Positions 5,199-5,199 of a DNA stretch of 5,199 nt are shown in pieces. Where the stretch lies: assembly GCA_009996555.1 (NCBI GenBank), contig JAACZX010000560.1:1-5199 (forward strand). Reading direction: 5' to 3'. The notes beneath the pieces are model-generated. The model was given only the letters and a program-made list of their open reading frames with translations, did not search any database and had not been told where the DNA came from. The translations under genes and the position numbers were made by a program. Numbering within the stretch: position 1 is the first letter of the stretch; each line of letters opens with the position of its first letter. The DNA is from Chitinophagaceae bacterium (GTDB lineage: Bacteria > Bacteroidota > Bacteroidia > Chitinophagales > Chitinophagaceae).

Positions 5199-5199
5199 C

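Noticed and set aside
1..5199. CRISPR array, tRNA, rRNA, insertion sequence
   Set aside because: I saw no regularly spaced repeats, no cloverleaf-like sequence and no transposase or terminal repeats on reading both strands.

Overview
The window looks like chromosomal DNA of a Bacteroidota bacterium, probably near the Chitinophagaceae (the family-level guess is inference). The grounds are a DUF4835/PorD-type gene directly after coaBC, a DUF4296 lipoprotein, a promoter element fitting the Bacteroidota -7 consensus TAnnTTTG, starts without clear Shine-Dalgarno sites, and moderate GC.

Layout, left to right. Bases 1-108 are the unidentified 3' end of a + strand gene. Bases 109-389 are an AT-rich intergenic region with a 12-bp direct repeat that fits the relaxed DnaA-box consensus, a short palindrome and a leader hairpin. 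Next is a small conserved hypothetical gene (390-737). From about 746 to 3002 lies a + strand signalling cassette: a promoter, a seven-helix membrane protein without an identified function (794-1459, TTG start), a histidine kinase with one membrane helix (1492-2316) and a NarL/FixJ-type response regulator (2352-3002). The right half is a - strand run, read from the right edge leftward: the coaBC 3' end (5013-5198), a PorD/DUF4835 protein (4103-5023), a DUF4296 lipoprotein (3699-4106) and an unidentified 247-residue protein (2999-3742). Each gene in this run overlaps the next, so they are probably co-transcribed. The two blocks converge and share 4 bp at their stop codons.

How the genes may work together. 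The kinase has almost no extracytoplasmic part, so the adjacent seven-helix protein is the natural candidate to sense a signal or hold the kinase; the regulator would then switch target genes. This is inference from gene order and domain content.

The most unusual signal is inside the membrane-protein gene. A perfect 20-bp inverted repeat (832-851 / 872-891) with a 20-nt loop is followed at once by a T-rich tract, which looks like an intrinsic terminator about 40 nt into the coding region. A second inverted repeat (779-786 / 792-799) covers the TTG start. Together they suggest that entry into the signalling operon may be controlled by attenuation or translation coupling.
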